Under the pieces are notes generated by a model. It was not told where the DNA came from. It ran no database searches and saw only the letters and a program-made list of their open reading frames with translations. Of a stretch of 64,000 nucleotides of DNA, positions 63,201 to 64,000 are shown piece after piece (positions within the stretch are counted from its first letter, which is position 1; every line of letters starts with the position of its first letter). The DNA lies in the NCBI GenBank assembly GCA_003254885.1, contig QANT01002677.1, positions 62,001 to 126,000 of the forward strand, written 5' to 3'. This stretch comes from Purshia tridentata (lineage: Eukaryota; Streptophyta; Magnoliopsida; Rosales; Rosaceae). Position numbers and translations under genes: made by a program.

Positions 63201-64000
63201 TAGGACTTGCAGTTTGGATATATAGTGCTGACAACTTAGCTGGCATTATGGATTATGAAAATGCTGAAAGAAAGAATGTTGGGAGTGAAGTGCTTGGTTT
63301 CTTTTCCTTGAGAAATTGATTTTACAAGAACAAGCTTTATCGATCGATTTTCGTGGAAGTTGAGAAACAAATATCATGGAAGTTGAGAAAAAAATAGTTG
63401 GAAGAAAAAGTTGTGACAAATATAGTATAGGTGGGGTGAGTGGGGCTGTGTTTTATTTTTTATTTTTGTTTTTTATAATTAGGGGTAAAATTGGAAATAT
63501 TTATGAAAAAAAATTCATGGGATTTAAAAGGTGGACAAAGGGTCTTTTTGGAATTTCCCTTTTAGTTGATTGAGTTAACATGCATATATAATTGCAGATA
63601 TAGGCTTCTACAGTGTTTACAGCCCATACATGTTAGCATCTCGGCAGCTTAGCCCATACTAGTGGGGATCAACAAAATTGTGACCTATGAAAAAGGTCGG
63701 TCCAAAGATGAGTAGAGAAAAGATAAAAAATTGCATAAATTAAAGATTTAAACCTCCGTAATCCATATAGTATTTTTTGCAATTCATACTGAAACCTAAA
63801 TGAAACAGCAAGACAAAATATTTAATCCTCTGTGAACAAACCAAACCCTTCACGCCATGGATCCCCACACTGAACATCATTAATGAATCCTTGTATAATA
63901 TCTTTGATAAAAATGAAGAAGAAAAATCCGGCAAACCAATCAATATCACCCAAAACCCAAAACCCAAAACCACAAAAGAAGCCACATTGAATATTTTTCG
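57209..64000. other. 6.8-kb right end without a supported gene
   Basis: The OVATE 3' UTR comes first, then AT-rich DNA. Frames such as 58034-58246, 60054-60266 and 63376-63573 are short and resemble no family. Noted structure is a 24-base exact direct repeat flanking a GC-richer 191-bp segment (59315-59553), a GC-richer patch at about 60040-60240, and ACGT repeats (CGTACGTACGTACGTA) at about 61440-61455. The last 300 bases, on the minus strand, could be the 3' or intronic part of a gene beyond the window, but nothing proves it. Confidence 0.55.
59315..59553. repeat. 24-bp direct repeats around a 191-bp insert
   Basis: 59315-59338 and 59530-59553 are identical (core CTATTTGTACATGGAGTGTA). The segment between is richer in GC than its surroundings, begins GGGTGGGTTTTTTAACC and contains CCGACACCG, GGTGGCGGTG and GATCGGTGGTCGATC. 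It looks like a small insertion with an unusually long target duplication. Confidence 0.75.

Noticed and set aside
63376-63573. 65-codon frame near the right end
   Set aside because: Low-complexity Phe/Lys/Ile content from a T-rich run; no domain or neighbouring exon.

Overview
This is nuclear DNA from a dicot plant. The evidence is AT-rich intergenic DNA with GT-AG introns, plant-only protein families (class III peroxidase, CIPK kinase, OVATE, WEB/DUF827, PUB-ARM), an intron-bearing nuclear tRNA-Tyr, plant TATA boxes, MITEs and a TRIM element. The overall protein flavour suggests Rosaceae, probably Prunus, but that is inference from remembered family resemblance, not from a search. Layout, left to right: an HLH/ACT regulator in four exons (3571-4686); a tandem pair of class III peroxidases with the same four-exon structure (9599-10933 and 12317-13855); a single-exon DUF688-type protein on the minus strand (16048-16614); a WEB-family coiled-coil protein (19637-22072); a two-domain saposin-like protein in five exons (24359-26286); an intronless CIPK2/10-like kinase with an intron in its 5' leader (30429-31952); a small two-exon membrane protein on the minus strand (32542-32936); tRNA-Tyr(GUA) with a 21-bp intron (33291-33384); a large NST1-like membrane/zinc-ribbon/coiled-coil protein on the minus strand (34607-38690, leader to about 39240); an intronless CIPK7/14-like kinase on the minus strand (43916-45208); an intronless U-box/ARM E3 ligase of the PUB16 type (51361-53418); and an OVATE-family repressor (55985-57208). 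The last 6.8 kb holds no gene I can support. The genes do not form one pathway. They are ordinary housekeeping, signalling and defence-type loci spaced by 1-6 kb of AT-rich DNA. Two are calcium-signalling CIPK kinases from different clades, and two are secreted haem peroxidases of the cell wall. Mobile DNA is sparse and small: a 351-bp Mutator-type foldback MITE with a 9-bp target duplication, a 343-bp TRIM with a 5-bp target duplication, and an approximately 305-bp MITE-like inverted repeat. Details worth a second look are a GC-AG intron in one peroxidase but not its twin, a NAGNAG acceptor in the WEB gene, an in-frame duplicated donor site and a strong upstream ORF in the NST1-like gene, a Gln-rich repeat tail on the CIPK2-like kinase, a diverged partial duplication downstream of the saposin gene, and a 125-bp tandem duplication across a single N that looks like an assembly join. 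I found no convincing sign of a wholly new biological system.
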